A stretch of 50,819 nucleotides of DNA from contig JAYMSP010000454.1 of NCBI GenBank assembly GCA_036897095.1, positions 1-50,819 of the forward strand, written 5' to 3'. The first letter of the stretch is position 1. Every line of letters begins with the position of its first letter. This stretch comes from Plantago elongata (Eukaryota; Streptophyta; Magnoliopsida; Lamiales; Plantaginaceae). Positions 1 through 12,419 of this stretch are shown here, in pieces. The position numbers and the translations under genes were made by a program. The notes beneath the pieces are model-generated. The model made no database searches. It saw only the letters and a list, made by a program, of their open reading frames with translations, and was not told the DNA's origin.

Positions 1-3000
1 AGCTCGAAACCTACTTACTTTAGTTAAGCGACTAGTCTCTAGCAAATACACCGGAGTACTTCTACTCGCTTACTTCCTGCAAAGTCATTACAGCAGTGTG
101 TTTTACATGCTGAAGAGGACAAGTCAAATAACGGGTACTATATGTGTAAGCAATAATTTGGGGGCTAAAGGGCTCTTGTATAGATAATAAGGGAATTAAA
201 GTACCCTCTCCTCTATTAAGGTGTACTAAATATTTTTTATTAAGAAAAGGCAGTCTCTTTCATGAGCTAGATTTGTAGTAAAAAGCCTTTAACCTTAAGA
301 TATAGGTCACTAGTAGTATAATTTAGAGTACCTCCTAAGTATAGTTTGTGCACCACCTACCCCAAATAATTTAAGTCTATTAATAATAAGATTACACAAG
401 GACAAGTTTTATAAGAATTCTTACTTCTAGGGTTTCCTGGGTATACTTCTTTTTTTCAAAATTAATACTCTAAATAAGATACTAAGCATTACATGTAGGA
501 TTATTTTCCAATATTCAACTAATATAGCATTTACTAATTGACTACTTAAAGGAAATGAATACTTGTGTTAGGGTACAAGACTTCTCTCTTGTATATGTTC
601 ATTCTTTCTTTATAGACTCTTACTGAGCTAGAAAAGTGCGGTGTTTTCTTGGGAGCTCCTCTTTCTTAGGTACAACTAATAAAAAGGTTTATATTATAGT
701 ACAGGTAGTATCCTTGTTGATAAGTAAGCTATAAAGAATGACAATTTCTTTTAGAGACCTTCTTCTAGTTTCTTATAGTAATAATTTCATAAAATAAATG
801 TATAATTCCTTCTTGTGGGTATATCCACTAAGTGTACTGTTTGTTCTAGCTGCTAATTTTGGTAGAAACACTTCACTTACTAGTAACAAATATGATATTG
901 TTTTTTTGTTTTAAAGTTATATTGTTTGCCTTTATTATAAACTTGAGCTATTCCTATCGTGTCATAGAACCTAATTTACTAAGTATTGTTTTTTACATGA
1001 GTATTATCGACCAAACAAGCAATAGTTCTCATTTTTATATCCATTTTTGTGAATATTTAGAAAAGAACTATTTCTTGTATAAGGCAACAAGGGTAGCTTC
1101 TTTCTAGGAAACACCAGCATAAGCCTGTAAGTAAATTGAGTGGACGCGCACAACAAAACAAGATAAAAGTAATTATCTCTATCTATTTATTCTGATTCCT
1201 TCTTAAAGAAATTTTGAACGCCATTCCTCTAAGACTTAAGTGCTAATTGGATGTTATATACTCTTGCATTACTATAAGGGCAAAAGACTGTACTAGGCAA
1301 CGTGACTTAAATGGCATATGAGATACTTCCTCTTAAGTTTATACAAGCAAGGCAGAACATACTCTTCCTTTTTAATACCAATACTACTAGGACTCTATTA
1401 TAGACTTTTGTTGGTACCTATACTGTACTTGTTGTCAAAAATGGAATAGAATACCCCTAAAATTTAGAAGTTAGTTCTAAGAAAGACTAAAAAATGTAAG
1501 AGACGTACCGAGACGTTGCTCTAGTAAATTACTATATCCTCTATATGAATCCCAAATATGAGTAAGCAAGAGGGGGGAGGTTAATAAATATAAAGAAGAA
1601 GAAAATGTTGGGTTATTCCTAGTATTTAAATATTTAGTAAGGGTTACTTAACTTAGTAGGAAATAAAAAATAAAGTAGATACCTTGAGTAGGCATATATA
1701 CGGACATGCGTGGAATAGAAATAAATCTAAAAGAAAAGACTTTAAGAGTCTAAATAAATGAAATACTACAAAAGTAGATCTTAATATAGGTATAGAGTCT
1801 AGTGGATTTATAGTATGAGAATAGAATGCAATTTTAGAATACTATACCCCCGTAGTTCGTGTGTTAGTAATACTTTAAACCTTGGGAAGTTACGTTTTTT
1901 CCTTAATTTGATTACAAGGGAATCTATAACACAAACAAAAAGTATAGGGTCTTCTTCTTTTGTCTCTCTTTCTAATAAACGTATATTGTTTGGGAAAATC
2001 ACAGGTATTCTAGTATACTATTCTTTTCGATATTTACTTGTAATAAGAACTAAGTTTAGTTATTAAAGATTATTTAGAAGCAAGGCATAAGTAAAGCATA
2101 TGTGTGCAATCTAGTCTATAACTTTAAGGGATGATAAAAATAACAATGATTACTGCGAGTTATATATATATATATATGCGAATAGTTAGCCTTAATCGGC
2201 GTGTACTCGTTAAAATAAAGTCTCTAGAGCGTATCTTCCACTGGTTGTTTTTAGTATAACTCAGTGTTCACGATATTATATTTCTTACTAGTATCTCAGT
2301 AACATACTCTATTCTATCTACGCTTTACTATGTTTAAAAGCTACTATCTATCTTCTCTTATATCTTCTTTAAATATTCAAGATCTATTTAAGGGCTAGGG
2401 TGACTTTTACATAGTCACTAAAATCTTCTATTGTTTGTCTTTTGTTCTAGTCTAGAATTTCCAAGTGGTACACCTGTACCACGGGTTTCCTTTGGATTTT
2501 TTCTATGAACTTGAATCTTTTAAAAGGGTATTATTAAAATATATAATTAAAAGTAAGTTCGTAAGTAAGACAAGTAAAGTCGTAGTTAGGTAACTTCATG
2601 TGGAAAGCGTGGATTGCAAGTTATAATTTCAAGTTATGGTTCTTTTTTTTTTTTGTAGTATACTCCAGAGAAAAAGACGCTACACACTTAGGGTTATATA
2701 CATACGAGAAATACACTATTAATGGAATCTAAACTACATTTTATACATGAAAGAACATGAAATTCTAGGAGAATAAGGAAACGTGACTGACAAAAAATAC
2801 GATTAAAGAAAGAATTGGTATATAAATGAAAGAAGGTATTTATGGATGTAATTAATAAAATAATATTTTTTAGATAAGCTATACAACAAACGCGTGTTTA
2901 CTATATTATACTATACAGTTATGTACTAGACTCTTCTCTTCCTCTTCGTTGCCCTACATAATTAAATCCCCGAGATCTATCATGTTAGGACTTAACTCCA

Positions 3001-6000
3001 AGTATTCTAATCCTAATATTAAGTATCTATGGTAAAAGTGTGTTTCTCAGTATATCATACCTGGATGAATGTGTCCTAAGTAATTTTTAGTATGTACTGG
3101 AATGAAAGTACACGGGCCTATAAAATATAACACAAGGTGCCTAAAAGTATAGATTAGCAGGTAAGAATAAGAAGGTATAGACATAGCTAATAATAAAGAA
3201 TTCCTCGTAACAACAAAGAAAGACTGTAAAAAAAATATATCAAAGTTTAGAGTATCCAGTTTTTCGCATTGTTGTTCCAGAAGAAGATAATTAAATTAAT
3301 GCCTTTTCGGAGTAACCATATTCTTTGTTTATAGTCCTATTTTTGTAACTAATCAGAAGGCATTTTTTTATATTTGATAAACGTCTTAATTAGGTTAGGA
3401 ATAGTATAAAGATCTAATTGTATATACAATACACTTTATATAATTAGTCTTTAATTATATTATTAGTTCACTTATCTATAAGATATCACATACTACTTTA
3501 CTTACTAGATAGAATTCTCTAAGAACTTACTCATCATTATATAGAATATATAGAAAAAAGATTGAGAAATAAAATTCCTTGTAGTACATAACATCGTCTC
3601 TAGTAAGTTATTTAAGTATAACATAAGTTTACTTCCTCAAATAAAAATAAAGACGAGATTCCCTATTCTTGGCATTTGCGCATACTTTATTTCATAGCAT
3701 TTCTCTTACAAAGCAACTTTTCGGTGCTACTAATAAAATTATTAAGTTTGAGTTTACTTCATCTCTTCTTAACGTTGTTGTCTTATACTTACTATCCATG
3801 CTTTTGTGCATTAATTTTATTTCTCCAAATTCACAATTATAAATCTTTCTTACTATAACATGTATTCTACGCTCTATTCTATGTATATAAAGCTAGACTT
3901 AGTCATCAACACTACAATGGGAAGTTATTTCACATAAATAAGTATAAGTCTATCGAAGTTATTTCAGTATCATATAAATAACAATTGCAAGTAGAATACT
4001 TCGGCTGGCAAGTAATAATATAGAAGATATAATAGAGGGCGTTATATTATAAAATGCCATTTATACAACGCAGTAGCATTCGATTATTATGTAAAACAAT
4101 TTAGGGGTCTAAATTAAATAGAAGTCCATGCATGCAGCCAAGTACAACCATATCATAATTATTTAATTTTTAAAGTAATTTAAGTATAACAACATATAAA
4201 TAAGGCAAACACGGATAATATTATAATATAAGGGTGCGTACTAACTAGTTATAAGAAAAAAGTAAATCCTTGGGTGGAGCAACAACTACACGTGCACTAG
4301 TAGTACGTAACCTAAAAGCCTGTTATCAGGGTATCATAGATAATAATACTCTTCTAACTTTGTTAAGCTACTCTTGTCAGGTCACACTACACATTCTAAT
4401 AACTTAGAATAAAATCTTACAAGCACAGTCTATCTTAAGATTACATTACATAAAATTTTTCGGTTACCCTACGCATGCAAGATCCCTCGTTTCTTGTATT
4501 TACTGATTTTTTACTAGAAGATTTTTATATAAGAATGTACTTAATTTGTTGCTTTCTCGATATGAAGAATAGTTCAACTAAGTATATGTAGTAATAGTGA
4601 TTCCCCGGTACAGCTTGTCTATCTACATTTCGTGCTATAGTCTTAGCATACCTAGGGAACTACTTCTCTTCTCTGTTTGCCTAGCGCGGATACTTTTTAC
4701 TTGTGTTAGATCTTGACCCACTCTTTTGCATTACCTTTATAACTAACTATATATAAACTATAAGCATAGCAAACATCCTTAGCTTAGGGTATTGCCCTTA
4801 TATTAAACTTAGAAGTATTAGAAGAAAAGAGACATTGCTTGATCTGTAATTATTGTAGAAGCATAGAAGACAGCTCCAAAAAAATACTTTTTTGGGGTAT
4901 ATATATACTTAGCTTACCTAGCAACTCTTTTTGTGATTACAGATTACTTGGGGTTAGCTCTAATAAATGACGAGATTAAAACTGTGTAATTTTAGGTGTT
5001 AGGGAATTTTACTAAGGCTATATAGTACTAACAACAACTCAAGGAACAAGCTATTATCAAGTATAATACTTTTTTTTTACCGAACTTTATGTAAAGTTTT
5101 TCACTAAGTAATTAACTAAATACACAATACCCATGCAAGAAATTCTTTAGGGAGCTCCTCTGGGAAAGATATAGTATTATAAGAAATCCTATTTCTTAAG
5201 ACTTAGAGATTAGAGAATCTGTAAGGGAAAGTTCATAGAATTATAATTATAAATCATATAGCTTTAACAAAGAGGAAGGGAAAACTACCTAAAAAAGCTA
5301 TTTAGCCTTTTTTAAACTACTTAAGAAATAGAACACAATCTTATACAGGGATGATATATCACTAAATGACTCCTTGGGATGCTGCCCTTTAGTTTAGTTA
5401 GTTGTCTTGTAGTATTTTTTTTTAGAATTATAGTACTTCGTATATGTATATTAATTAATCAGATCATAGGTTATAACTCAGCTATTTTAATTAATAGGGT
5501 AGGATATTCCTTATGTAACATGTGTGTACTCTGCTAGGTGCTCTAATATAATTCACTCCTAGTTATATGTTTTACTTAGGGTTGAGTTTTAGGGCATCAC
5601 TCAACGCATGCGCAGGGTATCAAGTATAATCAACCCTGTCGCCAAGAATTTATAAAACTCTATTTTTCTTATGAAATAGATCTTAAAAATAACAACATGT
5701 TAAAGGTGTTACTTTGTAAATGTTAGACCTAAAAGAGAAGTTCTATAACTAAATTAATGTGTTACTTATAATGCTTAGTTATTTCCGAGAAATTAATAAA
5801 GTTATATAGGAAAGTAAACCCAGGATATTTCTAAGCATAATTTTATCATATTTAGTAAGTACTAGACTATGTCTTTAGGTAAGCGAGCTAAGGAACATAC
5901 TTATATACTTTAATAAGTATTTATTAAGCATATAGTATTTATATAACACTTCACTTAAATAGTCTCATATGATTCCTTAGCAAGAAGCAATTTCCTTAGG

Positions 6001-6390
6001 TAAGTGTACTTGTATAGAATAGAAAATGCATTCTGTATTACGTTCTTTCCGCGGAGCTAGCCTTATGTAGTACTTTGGTGTAGTATATTTCCTTACAAGG
6101 CTTTATTTTGTATATATCTATAATTCGGTACAAGGAATATTTTCATAATTATCTATTTTATTCTTTTAAGAAATCTACTATGATTTACTCTCAACAAAAT
6201 ATTTGTATACAGTAACTATATTACAATGACAAACATAAGTGTTCTTTTTCCAATTTATAAAATACTAAATATAAAGCCATAAATAGTTTAAGGAATGAAA
6301 ATTACCCAGTTATGTTATATAATAGTATTATATGGTATGCACCTAGTATATACTTAATAATAATAAGTCGAGTCATTAAAGAAATCGGGT
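1..6390. other. AT-rich gene-free DNA, moderate RIP-like bias
   Basis: No frame longer than about 83 codons and no recognisable protein, tRNA or terminal repeat. Two 180-base samples (1-180 and 3,001-3,180) give (CA+TG)/(AC+GT) near 0.7 and 0.8, so CpA/TpG are only mildly depleted. Low-complexity items include a TA run at 2,161-2,177 and a 13-T run at 2,643-2,655. Two copies of the GGGAGCTCC word lie here (651 and 5,150). The short open frames at 859-1,107, 1,808-2,066 and 3,676-3,858 have leucine/isoleucine/serine-rich translations expected by chance at this base composition. I see no gene. Confidence 0.6.
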
Positions 6391-8600
6391 TTATATAGAA
6401 TAAGCTCCACTCACTACAAATTTTTGGTATACTAGTTAAGGATTAATTACTTAAAAAAGTATACTTTAAAAAGAGATTATATTCTATAGCACCACATTTA
6501 GGAGGAAGGTCTATTATAAGAGAAAACACTTTACATGTACTTAAATAGAGTTATCTTACACCCGTATTAATATCAATATCTTGCACTATTAAGTAACTTA
6601 AATAAGAGAGTACTTTTATCTCTAAGTATTCGTTAGAAATGTCCATTGCTTACTTATGTTATGAATAAGAGGTATCCCACCCCTCGATACAAAGATAGTT
6701 TCTAAAGAGATTACTTTTTATAGCATAATTATAAAGAGTGAAGAGTACTCGCTTTTGCATGTTTATTTAATTAAGTATACTTCGAGAATAAGCCTAGAAC
6801 TAAAACGCTAATTTTATTAGCTACGGGTACACGAGAGTAAGGTACCCTGCCCTATAGAGCTTCCTAAAGGTGTTCCTCTTTAATTGTACTTATAGTATAG
6901 AGTTGTTCCTTAAGTACTCTACTATAAACTTTAAGTAATGAAGTGTGCCTTATAATATAGGCGAGTAGCTCTTTCTTTATATAATATAAAATATGGCACT
7001 CCCTCAGTATCAGTAATGGATAACGTATTTAATTAAGCTCTCTCCTTGATAAAATATAAAGGGCAAAGAATTATATCCTCTCTTTCAAAGTTATAAGTAA
7101 GGGCTAAGGTTCAATCTTGTCGAGTTCATAATATATTTACTACTTAGGATACAATACTAGAGGTTATACATAATAGTAGGTCTTAAAATCATTTATATTT
7201 AATCACTTATAGTAAAGAAAGAGGCAATGGGACAAAAACCTTTCTTTATAAAAAATTACACGCTGATAACAAGGAACGAGGGAATCATTTTTTACTAGGT
7301 CTTTATATAAGCAACTGATGAATACTTTGGGGGTAAAGGGGAAGCTAGTTCCTTTCACTAGCATTTTTATACTAGGAGAAGTTTCCTCTAGGCTAAGCTT
7401 TCTTTTAAGGTCTTAGTAAGTCTTAACTATATTCCTTAATAAAGAAAGTATTGTGTAGTACAAGAGAGGCATATCTACTATAAAATAATTAAAACTTTAC
7501 TAGTCCCTTAGGTCAGAGATACTCCCTTATGAATTTATGAACTCTATGCAAAGCAAGTAGGCCACCTCTCTTCTAACTTAGCTCTCTTTAAACAAACTAT
7601 ACGAGAAGTGTACCTCTTCCCTATGTCTTTCTTCCATTTTTAAAATGCTAAATAATAATATAGATTCTATAGAGTAGTATTAAGGAGTTCTGTGTTGTCC
7701 TAATAATGTTATTTTAATAAATGAAACGGCTTTTAGTAATAAGTTTGGTAATAACTCCCTTCTTCAAAAGTATATTATAGTAAAAAAATAACTGATTCCT
7801 TAAGGGTAAATATTATTTAATGCTTTAGTAACAAGTAATATGTATCTAATCTACAAGAGAAATACTATTCTATCTTAACTCTCCAAGGAAATAGTGTCTT
7901 CATTTTCTATTTTACTAAGAGTGAGCATGTTTCTATAAAACCCTATAAAGTAAATCTATCTAAGGAAAGACTCTTTTATCCCTTAATAATTTTAAATATA
8001 GGCAACTCAATTATAATTGGTTGGATCTCTTAATAACTAGCAAAGGGTTAAGGGTGTGTGACTTAGTATATCTGGTAGGTAAGAAAGGATTCTCTAATCT
8101 ATCCCTTTCTATTTATGTAAAAGCTTTATCATACGATAAATTATTAGTTCATTATAAAGAGCACTTAATTACTAGGAGTTTATTAAGAATACATAATTTA
8201 ATACCTTATATAAATAATTCTTTACTAGCTAAGATAACTTAATCATAAAAAAGGTAGGTACACTAATGGTAGTGATTACTCTCCCATGCTTTAGTACTAT
8301 AAATATTAGGAAATACTCCTTTCTTTATTAATAAGTTACATTTCCTAGAGTTTTAAAAATAACTAGTTAAGTCTAGTAAGTTTTATAGTATAAAATAAGA
8401 TTCATCCCCTTTAGCATCAGTAGGTACAATAAGAGGTTGCGTCGTTAGAGAAACCCAGTAAATATTTATTCAGGAGGGATTCATTAGAAAGGAAAGATAT
8501 GACATAACACAAGGGGAGGTACTCTTAGTAAACGTTATAGTTCTCTTAGTAGCATTGTTATATAGCTATTAAATAACAAGTAAGTAACTCTAATGTTCAA
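6390..8600. repeat. RIP-like mutated block (probable transposon fossil)
   Basis: CpA and TpG are scarce and TpA is abundant; the sample 7,381-7,560 gives (CA+TG)/(AC+GT) near 0.6. Words such as ctataaag, taagta and gtactc recur as in the other three blocks, which suggests the same mutational history. Near its right end one frame remains open for about 85 codons (listed separately). I could not identify terminal repeats, target-site duplications or a family. Boundaries are approximate, placed where CpA/TpG return to ordinary frequency. RIP is established for ascomycete fungi; attribution of this block to RIP is inference from composition. Confidence 0.5.
7988..8242 (+). pseudogene. Open coding remnant in RIP-like block, family unknown
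   Basis: From about 7,988 to the TAA at 8,240-8,242 one plus-strand frame is open for about 84 codons, unusually long for such TAA/TAG-rich sequence. The only plausible initiator within it is TTG at 8,021; there is no ATG start, so it looks like an internal piece of a larger frame. The translation has no clear transmembrane segment and mixes charged and hydrophobic residues in a globular-looking pattern (for example KGLRVCDLVYLVGKKGF). I do not recognise a transposase, reverse transcriptase or integrase motif. It most likely belongs to the transposable element that makes up the surrounding block. It could also be a chance opening. Confidence 0.3.
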
Positions 8601-11390
8601 TGCTCGGATCGGAGCTAGAGTATATCCATTGTGTATAGTAGATTCTAAGTATAGTTATGAGGAAATAGCAAACATTTCATGTAGGTTTTTTACTATATTT
8701 ACTAGGAGGAGAATGTAGCGTGTTCCTACGTTACGTGGTTGTCGTAATTATGCTGTATTTAGTAAATTAGTAAATATAGAACAAGACATAAAAGAAACTA
8801 TCTACTTTAACTTAAAATCCATAAAGTTTCGGACAGAGAGCTTATTCACTAACGAGTTACTTCAAGTTCTACTACCAGTATTGTACGTGTCAAAATCTAA
8901 TGAAATCTAGCCGGTCCGTATAAAGTTAAGGTACACTATCTCTACTTGCTGTAGATAATCCTATATATAACCACTTCTAAGATTATGTTTATAAAAATAA
9001 AAATATTGTATTTGTTGTTTGTTACTCTTAGAGAATAAGTGTTCAACTGCGTGATGGATTATTGATTAAATATTAAACGTAGAGATAGTGTGGGCTTTCG
9101 TAGCTATATATAAAAGAGATAGGAAATGCTGTAATATAAATATAATAAAGAGTTCTTGTAAGTCTGTCTTATTGACTTATGCGGGTTTTTTAAGATTCTA
9201 TATATATAGTAGTTTTCTATAATATAATTATGTAACTTTTTCTCTATGCCTTAAGTTTGTTTTTAATAATATTTAAGTACTCGTAGTTGTAAAGAGTAAG
9301 CGTTGCAAGGGTATCCCACTAGAAGAAACTCTTTTTTAGAATTGTTTATAGGTGTAAGCTAACATTTAGTTGTCGCAGGTACATGTACAAGGCGTTAAAG
9401 GCGTTATTAAATTAAATATTGAGATTACTTAACAACATACTCGTGGTTACGCGCTTAGCTGTAGACATAATTAGATACACAATAATATTCCTCACATAAC
9501 AAGCTATAAGGGAAATATTATAAAATAATACTATAAATACTCTTCAATATACAATTTAGATGAATAAATTAAATAGTTAAGTACTTTATTTAGTATAGTA
9601 AACAAATAACTAAGTTAGAGAGTTTTATAGAGTACACAGTATAAAGATAAAGAGTTAGAGAACACAAAATTATAAAAAAATGCAATGAAGAGATCTAGCT
9701 AGGTGTAGTATAAGAGTAGATAGTGCTAATTTGCATGTTATCTTGTATAAGCTAACCTTACTATGCATACTACTAAATACGTCGTAGTTGTCATATCCAC
9801 TATCATAATATTCCGATTTGATAAGAATTTACTGTATATAAGATATATATATAAAGTGTAATACAAATATACTCTCTACAATTTGTAATATCCTTTACTT
9901 GTATAATAACTCGGTAAAGAAAAGAACTAGCCTTTCAAAGACATCTATGAGGAAGATATAGAATAATGAATATCAACACTAAAAACTCCCTTTAAGTGTT
10001 AACTCCTAGTAGTAGGGCGTGTACTTTATAAAAAATAGTGCATAAAGATATAGAAGAGTTTATATAAGATATCTAGATATAAGCGTATACTAAATTATTC
10101 CTGTGTTTTGAGTTGAGCATACTGCTTTTTTATAAAGTATTATTCTATATATGATATGAAGTCTATATATATGAAGAGTTCAAAGGATTAGAAATAAAAT
10201 GAGGCTTATGCTTGTTCCTAGTATCTATCATGGATCTAACGCAAGTCACTTACTTTCATATAAAAGTCTTGCCTTAGGGAATTGATGAAGCTAACCCCAA
10301 AAGGACTTAGTTATCACGCTCGGTAAAAATACTTAGGCAAATACAAAGGAGCTTTAGTTTTAATATAGAAACATAAAAATATGTAATGAAGGTACTGCTT
10401 CTTAATAAATAGTTTTTTGTTAGAAATTACTATGTCATGGTATCCTCTTCTTATCTATCAATTTAAAATATATTTGATACTCTAACTTCACTTACGATCC
10501 TTTTCTTACTATATTTTTTACGTTTCTATGCATGTATTTGATAAGTAGGATTCTCGTGAGTATACTTTATTAAAAAGGAACTAAGAAGCATTGTTCAAGA
10601 CAACCAATTAGATTAAATCTTTCCTATAGTAAAGAAAGAGAACAGTACATATCATGCTTTATTAGTTAATTAGGTTGTTATTACTACTTATGACGTAATT
10701 AATAATATACAGATTACTAAGTACATTAGTTACAAATATTATACCACCTTTTTTTTGATACTACAACTAAGTTTGGTTTCTCAAAGTGCTCCCCCCCCCA
10801 CACTTAATGTAGTACAAGGAATATAGAAGGTAGACTCGCTTTAAGCATACATAATTTTGTCATAGTAACGATAGAGAGATGCTAGATTAATAATAGGTAA
10901 TTTTGCACAAATACTTTATTTATGGTGTTCAATAACTTAGTTTGCTAGTACTACGTAATATGTCTTTATGAAGTGTGAGCTCTACCCGGGGTAACTCTAT
11001 ATTATGTTAGCTTTTATATTATAATTTATTATACTCCTTCTCAAAGCTGGCGTTGTCTTAACTTACTCACAAGAAAGCACACATATTTTATATAGAGAAA
11101 CCATGAGTAAGTCCGTAAACCAAGAATTGTACACAGGACTACTTGCAAGATTAAATGCAGAATTTTAAACAGAAACAAACATATTAAATATAAATAAAAG
11201 TATAGATATGTAGATATAACTTAGCTTATGGAGGCAGTCATCGCGCATATAAAAAAGACGGAATAGACCGAGCCCGAGATTAGTGTGACGTATTGAAAGG
11301 AAATTTATACTATATTTATACTATAATTAATAAGCTAATAAGCTATAATTAAGGGTTAACTAGGATCTAATCTAACCTAGGAAAAAGTAA
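8600..11390. other. AT-rich gene-free DNA, little RIP bias
   Basis: CpA is rare but TpG is frequent on the plus strand (sample 9,001-9,180: ratio about 0.85, strongly strand-asymmetric), so this is not a classic two-strand RIP signature. A run of nine C occurs at 10,791-10,799, odd for the composition. No open frame of note, no tRNA and no terminal repeats were seen. From about 11,220 onward GC begins to rise toward the island. Confidence 0.5.
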
Positions 11391-11470
11391 GTTGCTTTGT
11401 AGAGATAGAATGAAAATGCGTGGCCTTCAAATGTTTCCGAAAGGATGAGCAAAAATTTAGTTAGCTACCC

Positions 11471-11680
11471 ATGTCAGTCGTTGAAGTCCATGCCCCGGTT
11501 GTAGGCATTGACTATCGCTCCTACGACTTGAACGATTCCCCTGTGCCCATCCATTCTCTAACGAATAAGGTACTTGCGTTCCCTTTCATTCTTGTCACGG
11601 AAGACTCAAGTAAGAACTTATGTTCTTTCTTGTTGAATTGTACATGAATGAGTATGCTAATTCATACAGCGCAAAGGTAG
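11471..11680 (+). CDS. Candidate small intron-containing gene, unknown
   Basis: ATG at 11,471 (an in-frame TAG lies just upstream at the -9 codon) opens a frame of 58 codons ending with TGA at 11,645-11,647. The frame contains a canonical fungal intron: donor GTAAGA at 11,610, branch-site match CTAAT near 11,657-11,661, acceptor ACAG ending at 11,669, total 60 nt, the usual length in filamentous ascomycetes. Spliced, the product would be 49 residues ending at TAG 11,678-11,680. It begins MSVVEVHAPVVGIDYRSYDL, lacks a signal peptide or cysteines and matches no family I know. Either the spliced or retained form is very short, so this may be one exon of a longer gene or a coincidence. The antisense strand here also reads openly. 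Confidence 0.25.
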
Positions 11681-12300
11681 TAAGTAGTATTGTGCCTTGC
11701 TAGCTACAAAGAAAGTTGTGGATGAATAGATAGTGACTTACGTGGCAATGACCCTGATCTTCGCTTTGATGCAGCAATGATAACAAAGAAAGGCAAGATC
11801 TAGAGCTTGGTGGTTAGGCAGATGGTGTGGTTGCAGCATAAGCAGAGATCAGAAGAAACACACAGCCCCGTAGTAAGAGGATGACTTGCATGTAAAAAGG
11901 AAGCTCAGTACTGGGACCATCTGGTATGGTATGTGGGATGTTAGACTGTTTACAGCTACCCTTTGCTTGTAGGTTCAGTATACCCAACAGCCAGAGGACT
12001 TTGCTCGTAGATAGTATGAGTCACTCTACCAACGAGTCGTCAATGAACGGCAGACATACTGATTAACGAGTGTAACGTAAGTCTGTATCTAATAGAGATC
12101 TAATAGAAAGGGCACCTTGGGTATCAATGGCGGATTAGTCAGGTCCTTTTAGTAGACAGGAAGAGAGCGAGACCAAAAATAACGCTGGCAGGAACAATCC
12201 CAGATGAAGATGCAAGTCGACTAACCCAGTGATGGTCAGCCAAGGGCAAGTCGTATATACAAAGGCAAAGCAATCCGTCTATATACGTACACCATTTTGT

Positions 12301-12340
12301 AATAGCAAGTATAGTTCGGTAATAGCAAGTCCAGTTCGCA
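12301..12340. repeat. 20-bp tandem duplication
   Basis: Two adjacent 20-base units, each starting AATAGCAAGT followed by (AT/CC)AGTTCG; 16 of 20 positions agree. It lies in the CpA-rich island, a little before the conserved 19-bp word. Differences between the units are not only C-to-T, so the duplication is older than any recent point mutation. Confidence 0.75.
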
Positions 12341-12367
12341 AAGGGGGAAACTCGCAAAGTTAAGTGA

Positions 12368-12386
12368 ACCCGCCTATACCAAATAA
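12368..12386 (+). repeat. 19-bp word repeated inverted at 40.7 kb (left copy)
   Basis: The sequence ACCCGCCTATACCAAATAA occurs here, and its exact reverse complement occurs at 40,719-40,737. The match stops abruptly at both ends. With eight G/C bases in DNA this AT-rich, an exact 19-bp match between two sites is unlikely by chance. The arrangement recalls terminal inverted repeats of a DNA transposon, but 28 kb separates the copies and no shared internal sequence was seen. Confidence 0.6.
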
Positions 12387-12419
12387 GGCGTTGCACCCTA
12401 TGTAGTTATGGAATAAGTT

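Noticed and set aside
5205-5305. CTGTAAGGGAAAGTT..AGAATTA and AAGCTATTTAG resembling two conserved large-subunit rRNA segments
   Set aside because: The two segments lie about 350 bases apart in real rRNA but only about 70 here, the intervening sequence does not match, and both words are AT-rich enough to arise by chance.
12139-12396. 85-codon minus-strand open frame in the CpA-rich island
   Set aside because: Longest opening in the window but in a GC-richer island where stops are rarer; it reads through the tandem 20-bp duplication and shows no domain. It may be chance; kept only as part of the island.
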